Positions 9,257 to 20,128 of a stretch of DNA of 64,000 bases are shown here, one piece after another; within the stretch, counting starts at the first letter, position 1, and every line of letters starts with the position of its first letter. The position numbers and the translations under genes are program-made. This DNA is from Lysobacter dokdonensis DS-58 (lineage in GTDB: Bacteria; Pseudomonadota; Gammaproteobacteria; Xanthomonadales; Xanthomonadaceae): NCBI RefSeq assembly GCF_000770795.1, contig NZ_JRKJ01000010.1, positions 32,275 through 96,274 on the forward strand. The letters are read 5' to 3'. The notes below the pieces were generated by a model. The model was not told the DNA's origin and did not search any database. It was given only the letters and a program-made list of their open reading frames with translations.

Positions 9257-10474
9257 ATGCGCGACGATTTCCCCACGCAACTGACCTTCGACGAAGCGCA
9301 AGCGATCGTCGACGCCACCGCGGCCGAAGACCGCTTGCCCGCCGAGCGCCTCGCGATCGCGCGCACGCAGGGCCGCATCCTCGCGCAGGAGGTGGTCGCG
9401 CCGATTCCGCAGCCGCCGTTCGACAACAGTGCGATGGACGGTTACGCGATCCGCCACGCCGACGTCGCGGAGGGTGGAACGACCTTGCAACTGGCTGGCG
9501 AACAATTCGCGGGCCGTGCCTTGGACCTGCGCGTCGAACCGGGCCAATGCATCCGCATCACCACCGGCGCACCGATGCCCGCCGGCGCCGACACCGTCGT
9601 CGTGCGTGAAGTCGTGCGCGTCGAGGGCGATCGCATCGCCATTCCCGCCGGAATCCGCGCGCAGGCCAACGTGCGCCGCGCCGGCGAAGACGTGCGGATC
9701 GGCGATTGCGTGCTGTCGCCGGGCCAGGTACTGACGCCCGCGCGCGTCGCGACCACCGCGTCGCTCGGCATCGACCAACTCACCGTATCCGCGCGCCCGA
9801 CCGTCGCCGTCTTCACCACCGGCGACGAACTCATCCCGCCCGGCATTCCGCTCGAACCCGGCCAGATCCACGACAGCAATCGCGAACTGCTGATGGGCCT
9901 GCTGCGCGCCGACGGCCTGGAACCCACCGCGTGGCCGACCTTGCCCGACGATCCGGTGCGCATCGCCTCGATGCTGCGCGATGCGGCGTCGAGCTTCGAT
10001 GTCGTGATCACGTGCGGCGCGGTGTCGGCGGGCGAGAAGGACCACATCCCCGCGTTGCTCGATACGCATGGCCGCATCCATTTCTGGAAGGTGCGCATGA
10101 AGCCCGGCATGCCCGTGTTGTTCGGGGATCTCGGGACCGCGCGCTTCCTGGGATTGCCCGGCAACCCCGTGTCCGTGTTCGCCACCTACGCGACACTCGG
10201 GCGCAGGCTGCTCGACGGCCTGCAGGGCCGCACCGAACCGCGCCGCGCTTTCCGCGCACGGCTCGCCGCACCGATCGACAAGGCGCATGCGCGCCGCGAA
10301 TTCGTGCGCGGGCGCCTCGAAGCCACCGAGGACGGCACCCTGCGCGCGCACCCCGACGCGGCCACCGGCTCGCACCGCCTGCATGCGGCGGCCATGGCCG
10401 ATGCGCTGATCGTCGTTCCGGAAGGGCCCAGGCAGCTTTCCATCGGCGATGTCGTCGACGTGCTGCCGTATTGA
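9257..10474 (+). CDS. moeA: Molybdopterin molybdenumtransferase
   Basis: Inserts molybdate into adenylated molybdopterin. 405 residues, standard length. Motifs include PFDNSAMDGYAIR near residue 55, TGAPMPAGADTVV, FTTGDELIPPG, and the MoCF-binding segment TCGAVSAGEKDHIP. The start at 9257 is preferred because it follows the mobA stop directly; an ATG at 9239 lies inside mobA. Part of a three-gene Moco operon with mobA and the MoeB-like gene. Confidence 0.95.
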   Translation: MRDDFPTQLTFDEAQAIVDATAAEDRLPAERLAIARTQGRILAQEVVAPIPQPPFDNSAMDGYAIRHADVAEGGTTLQLAGEQFAGRALDLRVEPGQCIRITTGAPMPAGADTVVVREVVRVEGDRIAIPAGIRAQANVRRAGEDVRIGDCVLSPGQVLTPARVATTASLGIDQLTVSARPTVAVFTTGDELIPPGIPLEPGQIHDSNRELLMGLLRADGLEPTAWPTLPDDPVRIASMLRDAASSFDVVITCGAVSAGEKDHIPALLDTHGRIHFWKVRMKPGMPVLFGDLGTARFLGLPGNPVSVFATYATLGRRLLDGLQGRTEPRRAFRARLAAPIDKAHARREFVRGRLEATEDGTLRAHPDAATGSHRLHAAAMADALIVVPEGPRQLSIGDVVDVLPY

Positions 10475-10497
10475 CGCGCCAGGCGGATAATCCCGCC

Positions 10498-11625
10498 ATG
10501 GCCGTCCACGAACTGACTCCCGCCCAGGCGCTCGCGCGCCAGCAGGCCGGCGCGTTGCTGGTCGACGTGCGCGAAGACCACGAGCGCGCGCTGGGCACCG
10601 CGCACGGCGCACGGGGCATCGCGCGCGGCGAACTCGAAGCGGATCCGTCGGCGCACCTGCCGGACCGCGCCGCCGAAATCCTGCTGATCTGCCAGAGCGG
10701 CCGCCGCTCGCAGTTCACCGCCGATGCGCTGGCCGCGCGCGGCTACACGAACCTCGCATCGATCGCCGGCGGCACGCTCGCCTGGTCCGCGGCGGGGTTG
10801 CCCATGGACGCGCCCGCGCTCGACGACGATTTCAGCGATCGCTATTCGCGGCACCTGCGATTGCCGGAAGTCGGCCTGGCGGGACAGAAACAACTGGAAG
10901 CCGCGACCGTGCTCGTCATCGGCGCCGGCGGCCTGGGTTCGCCGGTCGCGTATTACCTGGCGGCCGCGGGCATCGGCACGTTGCGCATCGCCGACGACGA
11001 TGTCGTCGACCGCAGCAACCTGCAGCGCCAGATCCTGCACACCGATGCGCGCATCGGCGCGCCGAAGGTCGAGAGCGCACACGCCGCGCTCAGCGCGCTC
11101 AACCCGCGCACGCGCATCGAGGCGGTACGCGAGCGTGTCACGTCGGCGAATGTCGAACGCCTGCTGGAAGGCGTCGATGTCGTCATCGATGGCGCCGACA
11201 ACTTCCCCGCGCGTTACCTGCTCAACGATGCGTGCGTGAAGCTCGGCAAACCGCTCGTGTACGGCGCGGTGCATCGCTTCGAAGGGCAGGTGAGCGTGTT
11301 CGATGCGGGGCGTCATCGCGGCTCGGCGCCGTGTTATCGCTGCCTGTTCCCCGAGCCGCCGCCGCCCGAAGCCGCGCCCAATTGCGCCGAAGCCGGCGTG
11401 CTCGGCGTCGTGCCCGGATTGATCGGCTTGTTGCAGGCGACCGAAGCGATCAAGTTGGTCCTGCGCATCGGGACGCCCCTCACCGGGCGCTTGTTGCATG
11501 TCGATACGCTCGGGCTGCGCTTCCGCGAAACGCGGCTGTCGCCCGATCCCGATTGCCCCGTGTGTCCTCCCGGGCGTGATTTTCCCGGTTACATGGACTA
11601 TGCGAGGTTCTGCGCAGGGGGCTGA
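10498..11625 (+). CDS. moeB: Rhodanese-MoeB/ThiF fusion, E1-like adenylyltransferase
   Basis: E1-like enzyme that adenylates the C-terminus of a ubiquitin-like sulfur carrier (MoaD or ThiS). 375 residues. Residues 1-100 form a rhodanese domain with loop CQSGRRS carrying the probable persulfide cysteine. Residues 112-375 form the ThiF/MoeB domain: YSRHLRLPEVG, ATP loop GAGGLGSP, DRSNLQRQ, zinc cysteines in CYRC and CPVC, and a candidate catalytic cysteine in NCAEAG. The order rhodanese-ThiF is the reverse of eukaryotic MOCS3. ATG at 10498, 23 bases after moeA. Carrier preference cannot be decided from sequence. Confidence 0.9.
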   Translation: MAVHELTPAQALARQQAGALLVDVREDHERALGTAHGARGIARGELEADPSAHLPDRAAEILLICQSGRRSQFTADALAARGYTNLASIAGGTLAWSAAGLPMDAPALDDDFSDRYSRHLRLPEVGLAGQKQLEAATVLVIGAGGLGSPVAYYLAAAGIGTLRIADDDVVDRSNLQRQILHTDARIGAPKVESAHAALSALNPRTRIEAVRERVTSANVERLLEGVDVVIDGADNFPARYLLNDACVKLGKPLVYGAVHRFEGQVSVFDAGRHRGSAPCYRCLFPEPPPPEAAPNCAEAGVLGVVPGLIGLLQATEAIKLVLRIGTPLTGRLLHVDTLGLRFRETRLSPDPDCPVCPPGRDFPGYMDYARFCAGG

Positions 11626-11656
11626 CGAGCGGCCCCACGACGGGACCGGGGGTGAC

Positions 11657-12667
11657 ATGGAAGTTGGCGTTCGGAAGCTGTTGTCGTCGTTGCTGTTGTT
11701 GGTCGCGCTCGTCCTGGCCGGCATGCATGAAGCGCGCGCGGGCGAACCGTGCGACGTCGCAGCGCCGCCGGCCACCACGTGGGGCCAGCGCGTCGCCGCC
11801 GTGGCGTGCGCGGAAAGCCGCCTGTGGTATTCGCCGTTCCTGGACGACCAGGGGCGCCTTGCGAGCATCCGCATCGCCGAAGCGGAGAACAGCCGCCTGC
11901 AGGACGGCAGCACCACCGCATGGCGGCGCGTGGTCGATTACTGGAAGGCGACTGGTCTGCTCTCCGGCATGGCAGGGCACATGGGCGCGAGCGAATGCGG
12001 AATGTCGCTCGATCTGTGGCCAGGCTCCGCGGCGTGCCGCGCCTTCGTCATCGACACGCCGTGGTCGGCGGTGTTCGTCTCGTTCGCGTACATCCGCGCG
12101 GGCGTGCCGGGCTTCGCGCCGTCGGCGAGTCATTTCGATTTCGTGCGGCAGGCCTTGAAGGGCGGGGCGGATGCGCCGTTGCGATTCGCGGACATCGACA
12201 CCGAAGCGCCCGCCGTCGGCGATCTGTTGTGCTTCACGCGCGGGAACGGTGCGCCGCTGGGGCCCGCGGGAATCCGGGCCTACGCATCGCGCAGCGGTGA
12301 CGCGATCGCGATGCATTGCGACATCGTCGTGTCGATCGACAATGGCAAGCTGTACGCCGTCGGCGGCAACGTGCTGCAGGGCGTCACGATGCGCACGCTG
12401 CACGTCAACCGGACCGGCGCGTTGTGGAACCTGCCGCACAAGGGCGCGATGGGCGCGGTGTGTTCGCCCGGTGCGAGCGCCGGGTGCACTTTCAACCGCC
12501 AGGATTGGGTGGCGCTGCTGAAACTCGAACCCAAGGCGAGCGCGCCGCCGCCGATGCCGGCGACGCAATGCTGCACGCTGTGTCCGCTGCCGATGCCCGC
12601 GAACATGCAGCGTTGCCCCGTCCAACAGAAACCGGTGGCGCCGCAGGCCGTGCCCGCGACGCCCTGA
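11657..12667 (+). CDS. Secreted DUF2272 family protein
   Basis: A 336-residue exported protein of unknown function. The N-terminal signal peptide (VRKLLSSLLLLVALVLAGMHEARA) predicts cleavage near residue 28. The core (TPWSAVFVSFAYIRAGV, then GDLLCFTRG and HCDIVVSIDNGKLYAVGGN) matches DUF2272, a family whose layout recalls CHAP/NlpC-type folds, but no nucleophilic cysteine sits at the usual place. The C-terminus is rich in Pro, Cys and Met. A GGGGGT ribosome site precedes the ATG at 11657. It ends one base before the convergent zinc-ribbon gene. Confidence 0.75.
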   Translation: MEVGVRKLLSSLLLLVALVLAGMHEARAGEPCDVAAPPATTWGQRVAAVACAESRLWYSPFLDDQGRLASIRIAEAENSRLQDGSTTAWRRVVDYWKATGLLSGMAGHMGASECGMSLDLWPGSAACRAFVIDTPWSAVFVSFAYIRAGVPGFAPSASHFDFVRQALKGGADAPLRFADIDTEAPAVGDLLCFTRGNGAPLGPAGIRAYASRSGDAIAMHCDIVVSIDNGKLYAVGGNVLQGVTMRTLHVNRTGALWNLPHKGAMGAVCSPGASAGCTFNRQDWVALLKLEPKASAPPPMPATQCCTLCPLPMPANMQRCPVQQKPVAPQAVPATP

Positions 12668-12668
12668 A

Positions 12669-12866
12669 TCACGCCGCCGGCGCCGCGCGCTTCGGCCGCG
12701 GCTTGGTGCGCTCGTCCATCTGCACGCCGAGCACGGCGTTGCAGTGGATGCACGAGAAGGTCATGACGCGTCGTTGCTTGGCATCGCCGTCGACGGTGGC
12801 GACCGCCTGTTCGACGTTGACGTGCAGCACGCGCTTGTCGCACTTCGGGCATTGCGATTGATTCAT
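12669..12866 (-). CDS. Small zinc-ribbon protein
   Basis: A 65-residue protein with two CxxC pairs, CPKC at residues 6-9 and CIHC at 39-42, as in a zinc ribbon, and a basic tail (RTKPRPKRAAPAA). No specific family is recognised; the fold could bind nucleic acid or a protein. Its ATG overlaps the stop of the alpha/beta hydrolase gene (TGATG at 12868-12864), so it is very likely translated with it. Function unknown. Confidence 0.75.
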   Translation of the reverse strand: MNQSQCPKCDKRVLHVNVEQAVATVDGDAKQRRVMTFSCIHCNAVLGVQMDERTKPRPKRAAPAA

Positions 12867-13654
12867 CACGGGGTCCCCACGAAAGCGGCGAGTGTGCGCG
12901 CGTAGGTCGTGCTGGCCGACACGCTGGAATGGTCGGCGTTGGGCAGGTTCAGCACTTCGGCCTTGTTGCGCAACGATGCGATCAGTTGATCGGTGCTCGC
13001 GGGCGGGACGACGTCGTCGCGGCCTGCGCGCACGATCAGCAACGGACCCTTGTAGGCCCGCAGGTAGGTCGCCTGTTCGTACTTGTCCTGCAGGATCCAG
13101 CGCACCGGCAACCACGGGTAGTGCGCCTGCGCGACGTTGGCCATGCTGTCGAAGGGCGTGACGAGCACGAGTTTCGCGACGGGGCGTTTGGATGCGACGT
13201 AACTCGCGACCGCGCTGCCGAGGCTGCGCCCGATGACGACGATGCGCGCACCGGGCTGCCGCGCCTGGACCTGGTCGTAAACCGCGAGCGCGTCTTCGAG
13301 GATGTCGGCTTCGGTCGGTTTGCCTTCGCTCGCGCCGTAGCCGCGATAGGGCACCAGGTAGGTGCTGGCATCGGGGAACAGCCGCGCGAAGTCCGCCTTG
13401 CGGTCCTCGATGCGTTCGGCATTGCCGCCGAAATACACCACCGCGCCGGGCTGGCCGATGTTCACGAGCCACCCGTTGAGCATCACGCCGTTGCGCGCGA
13501 TGCCGAAGTCGGTTTCGTTCGGGTCGGCCTTGGTGGTCTGCGGCAGGTAGAGCAGGTCGCGCTGCTTGGCGTACATCCATCCGCACAGGCCTGCGTAGGC
13601 GAGGACGGGGGCTGCGGCCATCAGGCTGATGACGACGGGTTTGCGGAGTTTCAT
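12866..13654 (-). CDS. Membrane-anchored alpha/beta hydrolase (ABHD13/17-like)
   Basis: A 262-residue serine hydrolase. An N-terminal hydrophobic helix ([20 protein letters not shown]) anchors it to the inner membrane with the catalytic domain probably periplasmic. Nucleophile motif GRSLGS, an acidic residue in [10 protein letters not shown] and a histidine in NADHSS form a complete triad. [13 protein letters not shown] is typical of the Bem46/ABHD13-17 group of esterases or depalmitoylases; the substrate is unknown. It sits between DUF1244 and the zinc-ribbon gene with overlaps at both ends (ATGA and TGATG). Confidence 0.85.
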   Translation of the reverse strand: MKLRKPVVISLMAAAPVLAYAGLCGWMYAKQRDLLYLPQTTKADPNETDFGIARNGVMLNGWLVNIGQPGAVVYFGGNAERIEDRKADFARLFPDASTYLVPYRGYGASEGKPTEADILEDALAVYDQVQARQPGARIVVIGRSLGSAVASYVASKRPVAKLVLVTPFDSMANVAQAHYPWLPVRWILQDKYEQATYLRAYKGPLLIVRAGRDDVVPPASTDQLIASLRNKAEVLNLPNADHSSVSASTTYARTLAAFVGTP

Positions 13655-13965
13655 CGCGGTGCCTCCTTGCGTTGCGCGGCGTCGAACGCGGCGAGCTGCT
13701 CGGGCGTCGCCTCGCGCTGGTGCTTGTCCTTCCAGTCGCGGAAGGGTTCTCCGTACACGGCCTCCCGGGCCTCTTCCTTGGTCAACGCAATACCGCGTTG
13801 TTCCGCGGCCTCGCGATACCAATCGGCCAGGCAATTGCGGCAGAAGCCCGCCGCGATCATCAGGTCGATGTTCTGCACGTCCGTCCGCTCGCGCATCAAA
13901 TGTTCGACGAGGCGGCGGAAGACCGCTGCCTCGATCTGGATGTTCTCGAAATCCTGCCCGGTCAT
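13651..13965 (-). CDS. DUF1244 family protein
   Basis: A 104-residue small soluble protein. The sequence [20 protein letters not shown] then [16 protein letters not shown] is typical of DUF1244, a conserved proteobacterial family of unknown function; the FCRNCLADW segment is its hallmark. The start at 13965 is chosen because upstream codons in the frame lie in the folD promoter region. First gene of a three-gene operon with overlapping stop and start codons, divergent from folD. Confidence 0.85.
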   Translation of the reverse strand: MTGQDFENIQIEAAVFRRLVEHLMRERTDVQNIDLMIAAGFCRNCLADWYREAAEQRGIALTKEEAREAVYGEPFRDWKDKHQREATPEQLAAFDAAQRKEAPR

Positions 13966-14000
13966 GCGGCCTGCCTGTCGTCCCAACATCGGGTCGGCAA

Positions 14001-14006
14001 TACTAT
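14001..14006 (+). promoter_or_regulatory. Possible -10 element of folD
   Basis: TACTAT lies 37 bases before the preferred folD start. No convincing -35 is seen at the expected distance, so this is a weak call. Confidence 0.3.
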
Positions 14007-14042
14007 GCGGCCCGACTCCACCATATGGCCGGTCGCCTGCGC

Positions 14043-14915
14043 ATGACGACGCCCCCCGCACGCATCCTCGACGGCAAGCGCATCGCCGACGACCTGCTCG
14101 ACTCGCTCGCCGCCCGGGTTTCGGCGCGGGTGGCCGCGGGCAAGCCCCGTCCCGGCCTGGCCGTGGTGCTGGTGGGCAACGACCCGGCCTCCTCGGTCTA
14201 CGTGCGCAACAAGCGCCGGGCCGCGGAGAAGGTGGGCATCCGCGCCATCGACCACGATCTGCCCGAATCCACGACGGACGCCGAGCTCCTGGCGCTGGTC
14301 GACCGGTTGAACGCCGACCCGGAGGTCCACGGCATCCTGGTCCAGCTGCCCCTGCCGGACCGGCGCGACGCCACCGAGTTGATCCACCGCATCGACCCGC
14401 GCAAGGACGTCGACGGCTTCCACCCCGAGAACGTCGGCCACCTGGCCCTGCGCCAGTTCGGCCTGCGCCCGTGCACGCCGCGCGGCATCACGACCCTGCT
14501 GGCCTACACCGACCGCCCCGTGCGCGGCGCGAGCGCGACCATCGTGGGCGTCTCCAACCACGTCGGCCGCCCCATGGCGCTGGAACTGCTCATCGCCGGC
14601 TGCACGGTCACGGCCTGCCACAAGTTCACGCCCCCCGAGGTCCTCGAGGCTTCGGTGCGCAACGCCGACATCCTCGTCGTCGCCGTGGGCCGCCCGCGCC
14701 TGATCCCCGGCGAATGGGTCAAGCCCGGTGCGGTGGTGATCGACGTGGGTATCAACCGCCTCGACGACGGCCGCCTGGTGGGCGATGTGGGCTTCGAAGC
14801 GGCCGCGCAACGCGCCAGCTGGATCACGCCCGTGCCGGGCGGGGTGGGGCCGATGACCGTTGCGACACTCATGCAGAACACACTGGAGGCAGCGGAGGCT
14901 TCGGACGCGGGCTGA
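14043..14915 (+). CDS. folD: Bifunctional methylenetetrahydrofolate dehydrogenase / cyclohydrolase
   Basis: Interconverts 5,10-methylene-THF, methenyl-THF and 10-formyl-THF, supplying one-carbon units for purines and fMet. 290 residues. Motifs include [20 protein letters not shown] with the catalytic lysine, [18 protein letters not shown] and the C-terminal [18 protein letters not shown]. Start at ATG 14043 gives the usual length; ATG 14025 in the same frame would add six residues. It precedes guaB and guaA, which need its one-carbon products through purine synthesis. Confidence 0.96.
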   Translation: MTTPPARILDGKRIADDLLDSLAARVSARVAAGKPRPGLAVVLVGNDPASSVYVRNKRRAAEKVGIRAIDHDLPESTTDAELLALVDRLNADPEVHGILVQLPLPDRRDATELIHRIDPRKDVDGFHPENVGHLALRQFGLRPCTPRGITTLLAYTDRPVRGASATIVGVSNHVGRPMALELLIAGCTVTACHKFTPPEVLEASVRNADILVVAVGRPRLIPGEWVKPGAVVIDVGINRLDDGRLVGDVGFEAAAQRASWITPVPGGVGPMTVATLMQNTLEAAEASDAG

Positions 14916-14929
14916 TCTCGGGTTACAAT
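14901..14929 (+). promoter_or_regulatory. Predicted promoter of guaB
   Basis: TACAAT (14924-14929) is a strong -10. TCGGAC (14901-14906), 17 bases upstream, is a partial -35. The first codon of guaB is at 14958. Confidence 0.5.
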
Positions 14930-14957
14930 TCATCGCTTCCCGCACTCGGGTCGCCCA

Positions 14958-16415
14958 ATGCTCCGCATCCTGGCCGAAGCGCTTACCTACGACGACATCT
15001 CGCTCGTCCCCGCGCATTCCACGGTCCTCCCCAAGGACGTCCGCCTCGCCACGCGCCTCACGCGCAACCTGCGCCTGAACATGCCGATCGTTTCGGCCGC
15101 GATGGACACCGTCACCGAAGCCCGCCTCGCCGTCACCATGGCGCAGCTCGGGGGCATCGGCATCCTCCACAAGAACATGTCGGTCGAACGGCAGGCGGCG
15201 GAAGTCGCACGCGTCAAGAAGTTCGAAGCCGGCGTGATCAAGGAACCCTTCACCGTCGGGCCCGAAGCCACGATCGGCGAAGTGCTCCGGCTCACGCGCG
15301 CACGCAACATCTCCGGCGTGCCGGTGGTGGAGAACGGACAGCTCGTCGGCATCGTCACCGGGCGCGACATGCGCTTCGAGACCAAGCTCGACGATCCGGT
15401 CCGCCACATCATGACCAAGAAGGATCGCCTCATCACCGTGCGCGAAGGCGCCAGCGACGATGAAGTGATCCAGTTGCTGCACAAGCACCGCATCGAGAAG
15501 GTCCTCGTCGTCAACGACGGTTTCGAGCTGCGCGGCCTGGTGACCGTCAAGGACATCCAGAAGAAGCAGGACAACCCCAACGCCGCGTACGACCCGAGCG
15601 AGCGCCTGCTCGTCGGCGCCGCGGTCGGCGTGGGCGGCGATACCGAGCAACGCATCGAGGCGCTCGTCGCCGCCGGCGTCGACGTGATCATCGTCGACAC
15701 CGCGCACGGCCATTCGCAGGGCGTGCTCGACCGCGTCGCATGGGCCAAGAAGTCCTTCCCGAAGCTCGAGGTCATCGGCGGCAACATCGTTACCGGCGAT
15801 GCGGCGCTCGCGTTGATGGATTCGGGCGCCGATGCGGTGAAGGTGGGCGTCGGCCCGGGGTCGATCTGCACCACGCGCATCGTCGCGGGCGTCGGCGTGC
15901 CGCAGGTCACCGCGGTGTCGATGGTCGCCGAAGCGTTGCAGGACCGCATCCCGCTCATCGCCGACGGCGGCATCCGTTACTCGGGCGACATCGGCAAGGC
16001 GATCGTCGCCGGCGCATCGAGCGTGATGATCGGCGGCCTGTTCGCCGGCACCGAGGAATCGCCGGGCGAGACCGAACTCTTCCAGGGCCGCAGCTACAAG
16101 AGCTACCGCGGCATGGGCTCGCTGGGCGCGATGGAGAAGGGGTCGAAGGACCGCTACTTCCAGGATGCCAGCGACGCCGACAAGCTCGTGCCCGAAGGCA
16201 TCGAAGGCCGCGTGCCCTATCGCGGCCCGCTGAGCGGCGTGGTGCATCAACTGGCCGGCGGCCTGCGCGCGACGATGGGTTACGTCGGCTGCGCGACCAT
16301 CGAGGAGATGCGCACCAAGCCGTCCTTCGTGAAGGTGACCGCCGCCGGCACGCGCGAGTCGCACGTGCACGACGTGCAGATCACCAAGGAACCGCCGAAT
16401 TACCGCGCTTCTTGA
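14958..16415 (+). CDS. guaB: Inosine-5'-monophosphate dehydrogenase
   Basis: Oxidises IMP to XMP with NAD+, the committed step to GMP. 485 residues. The TIM barrel is interrupted by two CBS domains at roughly residues 93-205 ([40 protein letters not shown]). The catalytic loop [11 protein letters not shown] carries the active cysteine, and [13 protein letters not shown] follows. The usual downstream partner guaA lies 48 bases further on, after a hairpin. Confidence 0.98.
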   Translation: MLRILAEALTYDDISLVPAHSTVLPKDVRLATRLTRNLRLNMPIVSAAMDTVTEARLAVTMAQLGGIGILHKNMSVERQAAEVARVKKFEAGVIKEPFTVGPEATIGEVLRLTRARNISGVPVVENGQLVGIVTGRDMRFETKLDDPVRHIMTKKDRLITVREGASDDEVIQLLHKHRIEKVLVVNDGFELRGLVTVKDIQKKQDNPNAAYDPSERLLVGAAVGVGGDTEQRIEALVAAGVDVIIVDTAHGHSQGVLDRVAWAKKSFPKLEVIGGNIVTGDAALALMDSGADAVKVGVGPGSICTTRIVAGVGVPQVTAVSMVAEALQDRIPLIADGGIRYSGDIGKAIVAGASSVMIGGLFAGTEESPGETELFQGRSYKSYRGMGSLGAMEKGSKDRYFQDASDADKLVPEGIEGRVPYRGPLSGVVHQLAGGLRATMGYVGCATIEEMRTKPSFVKVTAAGTRESHVHDVQITKEPPNYRAS

Positions 16416-16423
16416 TCCTCCCT

Positions 16424-16447
16424 GCGCCGGCTTCTTGCCGGCGCTTT
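16424..16447 (+). terminator. Hairpin between guaB and guaA
   Basis: GCGCCGGC (16424-16431) and GCCGGCGC (16437-16444) pair perfectly around TTCTT and are followed by TTT. The short U tract suggests partial termination or mRNA stabilisation between two genes normally co-transcribed. Confidence 0.5.
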
Positions 16448-16463
16448 CGCATCGGGCCCCCGC

Positions 16464-18035
16464 ATGACGCACGACATCCACAGCGACAAGATCCTCATCC
16501 TCGACTTCGGCGCGCAGTACACGCAGCTGATCGCGCGCCGCATCCGCGAGCTCGGCGTCTATTGCGAAATCTGGGCGTGGGACCACGACCCATCGGAGAT
16601 CGCCAAGTTCGGCGCGAAGGGCATCATCCTGTCGGGCGGCCCGGAATCCACCACGTTGCCGGGTGCGCCGAGCGCGCCGCAGGAAGTGTGGGATTGCGGC
16701 TTGCCGTTGCTCGGCATCTGCTACGGCATGCAGACGATGGCCGCGCAGTTGGGCGGTGCGACGGAGGCCGCGGACCAGCGCGAGTTCGGTCATGCGCAGG
16801 TGGAAATCGTCGCGCACGATGCGTTGTTCGACGGACTGAAGGACCACCCCGGTTCGCCGCCGCGCCTGGACGTGTGGATGAGCCACGGCGACCACGTGTC
16901 GCACGCGCCGCCGGGGTTTACCGTCACCGCGCGCACCGATCGCATTCCCGTCGCCGCGATGGCCGACGAATCGCGGCGCTGGTACGGCGTGCAGTTCCAT
17001 CCCGAAGTCACCCACACGCGGCAGGGGCAGGCGCTGCTGCGCCGCTTCGTCGTCGACATCTGCGGCTGCGACACGCTATGGACCGCCGCGAACATCATCG
17101 ACGACCTCGTCGCGCGCGTGCGTGCGCAGGTCGGTTCGGATGAAGTGATCCTGGGTTTGTCGGGCGGCGTGGATTCGTCCGTCGTCGCGGCGTTGTTGCA
17201 TCGCGCGATCGGCGACCAGCTGACGTGCGTGTTCGTCGACACCGGGTTGCTGCGGTTCGAGGAAGGCGACCAGGTGATGGCGATGTTCGCGCAACACATG
17301 GGCGTCAAGGTGCTGCGCGTCGATGCGGCGCCGCGTTACTTCGCCAAGCTCGAAGGCGTCGCGGATCCGGAAGCCAAGCGCAAGATCATCGGCAATCTCT
17401 TCGTCGACATCTTCGACGAAGAATCGGCCAGGCTGCAGAACGCCAAGTGGCTCGCGCAGGGCACGATCTACCCGGACGTCATCGAATCCGCCGGCAGCAA
17501 GACCGGCAAGGCGCACGTCATCAAGAGCCACCACAACGTCGGTGGCTTGCCCGAACACATGAAGCTCGGGCTGGTGGAACCGCTGCGCGAGTTGTTCAAG
17601 GACGAAGTGCGCCGGCTCGGCGTCGAACTCGGCCTGCCGCCGTCGATGGTCTATCGCCACCCGTTCCCGGGCCCGGGCCTGGGCGTGCGCATCCTGGGCG
17701 AAGTGAAGCCCGAGTACGCCGACCTGCTCGCCAAGGCCGACCACATCTTCATCGACGAGCTGCGCAAGAACGGCCTGTACGACAAGGTCAGCCAGGCCTT
17801 CGCGGTGTTCCTGCCGGTGAAGTCGGTGGGCGTCGTCGGCGATGCGCGCGCGTACGAATGGGTGATCGCGCTGCGCGCCGTGGAAACCATCGACTTCATG
17901 ACTGCACATTGGGCGCACCTGCCGCACGAGTTCCTCGGCACGGTGTCCAACCGCATCATCAACGAGCTGCGCGGCGTCTCGCGCGTGGTCTACGACATCA
18001 GCGGCAAGCCGCCGGCGACGATCGAGTGGGAGTAG
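16464..18035 (+). CDS. guaA: GMP synthase (glutamine-hydrolysing)
   Basis: Converts XMP to GMP using ATP and glutamine. 523 residues. The class I glutaminase domain (residues 1-200) has LLGICYGMQ with the nucleophilic cysteine and FHPEVTHT with its histidine. The ATP pyrophosphatase domain has the P-loop LSGGVDSSV, and the C-terminal dimerisation domain ends PPATIEWE. It pairs with guaB just upstream to complete GMP synthesis from IMP. Confidence 0.98.
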   Translation: MTHDIHSDKILILDFGAQYTQLIARRIRELGVYCEIWAWDHDPSEIAKFGAKGIILSGGPESTTLPGAPSAPQEVWDCGLPLLGICYGMQTMAAQLGGATEAADQREFGHAQVEIVAHDALFDGLKDHPGSPPRLDVWMSHGDHVSHAPPGFTVTARTDRIPVAAMADESRRWYGVQFHPEVTHTRQGQALLRRFVVDICGCDTLWTAANIIDDLVARVRAQVGSDEVILGLSGGVDSSVVAALLHRAIGDQLTCVFVDTGLLRFEEGDQVMAMFAQHMGVKVLRVDAAPRYFAKLEGVADPEAKRKIIGNLFVDIFDEESARLQNAKWLAQGTIYPDVIESAGSKTGKAHVIKSHHNVGGLPEHMKLGLVEPLRELFKDEVRRLGVELGLPPSMVYRHPFPGPGLGVRILGEVKPEYADLLAKADHIFIDELRKNGLYDKVSQAFAVFLPVKSVGVVGDARAYEWVIALRAVETIDFMTAHWAHLPHEFLGTVSNRIINELRGVSRVVYDISGKPPATIEWE

Positions 18036-18057
18036 GGCGGCCTCACAAATGAATTCC

Positions 18058-18087
18058 GGGGGCGTGTCGATTTTCGCCCCCTTCGTT
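18058..18087 (+). terminator. Intrinsic terminator after guaA
   Basis: GGGGGCG (18058-18064) pairs with CGCCCCC (18075-18081) over a ten-base loop and is followed by TTCGTT. It lies 22 bases after the guaA stop. Confidence 0.6.
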
Positions 18088-18102
18088 CGTCGTCAAGGGT
18101 AA

Positions 18103-19038
<936 letters not shown>

Positions 19039-19051
19039 AGGACGCCGCGCC

Positions 19052-19513
19052 TCACTTCCGCTTGCGCTGCATCTCCTGCTCCATCTCCAGGTCGAAGCTC
19101 GATACGGAGAGGCTCACTTCGCTGCCCATGACGATGCTCGCGAGCAGCAGGAACAACACGCCGAGGACCGCGAGCGCTGTCGGGATCACGCCGAGGCGGA
19201 ATCCGGTGAAGGCATCCACCGCCAGGCCGAGGCTCGTGCCCACGAAGGCGCCGAGCGCGCCGTAGAGCAACTGGCACGCGCGCAGCACCAGGTGCGCGCG
19301 GCGACGGTGGCGGTTGATCTGGTCCTGGCGTTCGGTGGCGTCGGGTGCGTCGAATTCCCAACTCACCATCAGCGCGCGGAGGCGGTCGACCACGCGGGCA
19401 AGGCGCGCGTTGGCCGAAGTCAGCAGCGAGGCGGTGGCGGCCATCAGCAAGGCCGGGGCCAGCATCGCGGTCAGGATGGCGTAGTGGGCGAGGGCGGATT
19501 GGAGCTGGGGCAT
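19052..19513 (-). CDS. DUF2721 family membrane protein
   Basis: A 153-residue inner-membrane protein with three predicted hydrophobic segments (about residues 8-32, 80-105 and 112-134). The pattern [33 protein letters not shown] and [17 protein letters not shown] matches DUF2721. The function of the family is unknown. It is divergent from orn with a 41-base gap and convergent with tadA. Confidence 0.8.
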   Translation of the reverse strand: MPQLQSALAHYAILTAMLAPALLMAATASLLTSANARLARVVDRLRALMVSWEFDAPDATERQDQINRHRRRAHLVLRACQLLYGALGAFVGTSLGLAVDAFTGFRLGVIPTALAVLGVLFLLLASIVMGSEVSLSVSSFDLEMEQEMQRKRK

Positions 19514-19554
19514 CGGGCTATCATGCGACAGGTCCCGTTTCCCAAGCGAGCACG

Positions 19555-20127
19555 ATGTCGAACCACATGGACAGTGAAGGCCGGTTGATCTGGATCGACC
19601 TGGAAATGACCGGGCTCGATACCGGACGGGACTCGATCCTCGAGATCGCCACCATCGTCACCGACTCCAACCTGCAGGTCCTCGCCGAAGGCCCGGAGCT
19701 CGCCATCGCGCATCCGGAATCGGTGCTCGATGCGATGGACGAATGGAATCGCAACCAGCACCGCAAGTCGGGCCTGTGGCAGCGCGTGGTCGACAGCCGC
19801 GTGACCCTCGACGAAGCCGAGGCACGCACGCTGGCCTTCCTGTCCGAGTGGGTGCCGGGCAACGCCTCGCCCATGTGCGGCAACTCGATCTGCCAGGACC
19901 GCCGGTTCCTGCATCGCCTGATGCCGGCGCTGGAACGCCACTTCCACTACCGCAACCTCGACGTCAGCACCGTCAAGGAACTCGCGCGCCGCTGGGCGCC
20001 CTCGGTGCTGGCCGGGGTGCGGAAGCAATCCGCACACACGGCCCTGAGCGACGTGCGCGATTCCATCGCCGAACTGACCTACTATCGGCGCCACATGGGG
20101 CCTTTGTCCGGACTGCCGACGGGGTAA
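19555..20127 (+). CDS. orn: Oligoribonuclease
   Basis: 3'-5' exoribonuclease of the DEDDh group that degrades 2-5 nt RNAs; in Pseudomonas it is the main enzyme clearing pGpG, the linear breakdown product of c-di-GMP. 190 residues. Motif I is [11 protein letters not shown] (Asp15 and Glu17) and motif III contains [11 protein letters not shown]. An alternative ATG at 19567 would remove four residues. The stop is two bases before the start of a diguanylate cyclase gene, a pairing that makes metabolic sense. Confidence 0.96.
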   Translation: MSNHMDSEGRLIWIDLEMTGLDTGRDSILEIATIVTDSNLQVLAEGPELAIAHPESVLDAMDEWNRNQHRKSGLWQRVVDSRVTLDEAEARTLAFLSEWVPGNASPMCGNSICQDRRFLHRLMPALERHFHYRNLDVSTVKELARRWAPSVLAGVRKQSAHTALSDVRDSIAELTYYRRHMGPLSGLPTG

Positions 20128-20128
20128 G

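Noticed and set aside
13962..17015. A 1017-residue open frame opposite folD, guaB and guaA
   Set aside because: It is a shadow frame created by high-GC codon bias; the composition (Arg, His, Asp, Val rich) and lack of any domain show it is not a gene.
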